The notes beneath the pieces were generated by a model. That model saw nothing but the letters and a program-made list of their open reading frames with translations. It had not been told where the DNA came from and made no database searches. This document shows, one piece after another, positions 63,606 to 64,000 of a DNA stretch of 64,000 nucleotides. The position numbers were made by a program, and so were the translations under genes. Source of the DNA: Massospora cicadina (lineage: Eukaryota; Entomophthoromycota; Entomophthoromycetes; Entomophthorales; Entomophthoraceae); NCBI GenBank assembly GCA_022478985.1, contig JAKSZP010004188.1, forward strand, positions 62,001 through 126,000, read 5' to 3'. Numbering within the stretch: position 1 is the first letter of the stretch; the number at the start of each line of letters is the position of its first letter.

Positions 63606-64000
63606 TGTTCTAGTTTTTGGTGATAACGTTGGAATATGCTATAAGGGCACACAGGTCAAACCCACTGAACAATGGACGGACAATATGGGGATCATAGGTC
63701 CGCCAAACACGCTTGAAAATATACTAAAATATGGAGCAACTACCCCGACAAATATTTTTTAATAAATACAACGTTTCTTCTCTGTTCTGGTCTCTTCAAA
63801 ACTATTAGCAACCTCCTTCTTTCAATTGCTCATATCACTTATATATCGTTAACTCTGGTTGATACTATTCCCTTAGCTTAGACTATTAGGTTCCACCATA
63901 TTCTCATTGGTTTTAGGATGGTTTATTAAATTCTCTATTGCCTTAGTTTGAGGTGATCTAAACAATATTCATCTAATGTCAACATCACCTTATCACCTTA
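63606..64000 (-). repeat. Gypsy-2 5' LTR, truncated by the window end
   Basis: Plus strand starts TGTTCTAGTTTTTGG and matches 55428-55796 plus 56862 onward, with no HAL-4: TTTGAGGTGATCTAAACAAT runs through the HAL-4 site. About 395 of roughly 550 bp are in the window. Confidence 0.8.

Larger units (their letters stand above)
55428..64000 (-). mobile_element. Gypsy-2: Ty3/gypsy element, minus strand, 5' LTR cut by the window end
   Basis: Relative of gypsy-1: shared LTR start (TGTCAAGATTCTGATATG), PBS, PPT and protein blocks. Minus-strand order is Gag, CCHC, protease, RT, RNase H, integrase, PPT. It contains HAL-4 in its 3' LTR and a gypsy-3-family solo LTR at 60028-61141. It appears to interrupt gypsy-6's RT. 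The outer TSD cannot be tested because the right LTR is incomplete. Confidence 0.88.

Noticed and set aside
1..64000. RIP (repeat-induced point mutation) as the cause of decay
   Set aside because: RIP would give strongly skewed CpA-to-TpA changes in all repeats; several elements stay GC-rich, and the losses I could trace fit CpG decay better. Not excluded without counting.
1..64000. CRISPR arrays, bacterial operons, rRNA or tRNA genes
   Set aside because: No regularly spaced short repeats, no ribosome-binding-site and operon structure, and no rRNA-like or cloverleaf sequence noticed.

Overview
The window is eukaryotic DNA made almost entirely of layered, decayed retrotransposons. I found no convincing host gene, rRNA, tRNA, CRISPR or bacterial feature. 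The families are Ty3/gypsy LTR elements, an L1-like LINE (CCHC-type ORF1, AP-endonuclease, RT with a FADD box, C-terminal zinc region) and a short non-LTR element that encodes only an ORF1-like protein. Intron-free pol genes and the flavour of the RT and integrase motifs suggest a repeat-bloated fungal-type genome, perhaps an early-diverging fungus. That is inference, and no marker gene settles it.

Layout. 1-1522: 3' end of a LINE. 1541-8440: gypsy relics and a degenerate repeat pair (Z1/Z2), with an ORF1-only element (HAL-1, 3612-5521) inserted in Z1. 8450-22040: two adjacent copies of a repeat (P1, P2); P1 is split by LINE-I (8790-14022) and P2 by gypsy-4 (15973-21915, TSD GCTTA). 22200-27804: an old minus-strand gypsy relic, interrupted by HAL-2 (24491-26444), then unassigned sequence. 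27805-55427: a plus-strand gypsy-4-like element (gypsy-6). Its LTR is split by gypsy-1 (28065-41336), which itself contains gypsy-3 (31174-38497, TSD GTAAT), and by a gypsy-3-like solo LTR (41752-43016). Its interior is split by LINE-II (44131-49405) and HAL-3 (51498-53482). 55428-64000: gypsy-2 (minus), a relative of gypsy-1, carrying HAL-4 in its LTR and a gypsy-3-family solo LTR (60028-61141, TSD TAGGC); its 5' LTR runs off the window.

Three observations stand out. (1) The LTRs of gypsy-3 and gypsy-4 type elements carry sense-strand reading frames that look conserved between diverged copies, and one frame appears to run across the LTR/interior junction, as if Gag began inside the LTR. (2) The ORF1-only element exists as near-complete copies of about 1.9-2.0 kb with target-site duplications. 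One subfamily shares its 3' tail with the LINE, as expected for a parasite mobilised by it. The other subfamily has a different C-terminal half and a different tail, and two inserts of only 19-26 bp look like extreme 5' truncations ending in that second tail. (3) Many catalytic residues are lost by G-to-A changes that would fit CpG-to-CpA decay.

All boundaries come from reading repeats, TSDs and paralogous empty sites by eye. Element names (gypsy-1 to -7, HAL-1 to -4, LINE-I, LINE-II) are local labels.
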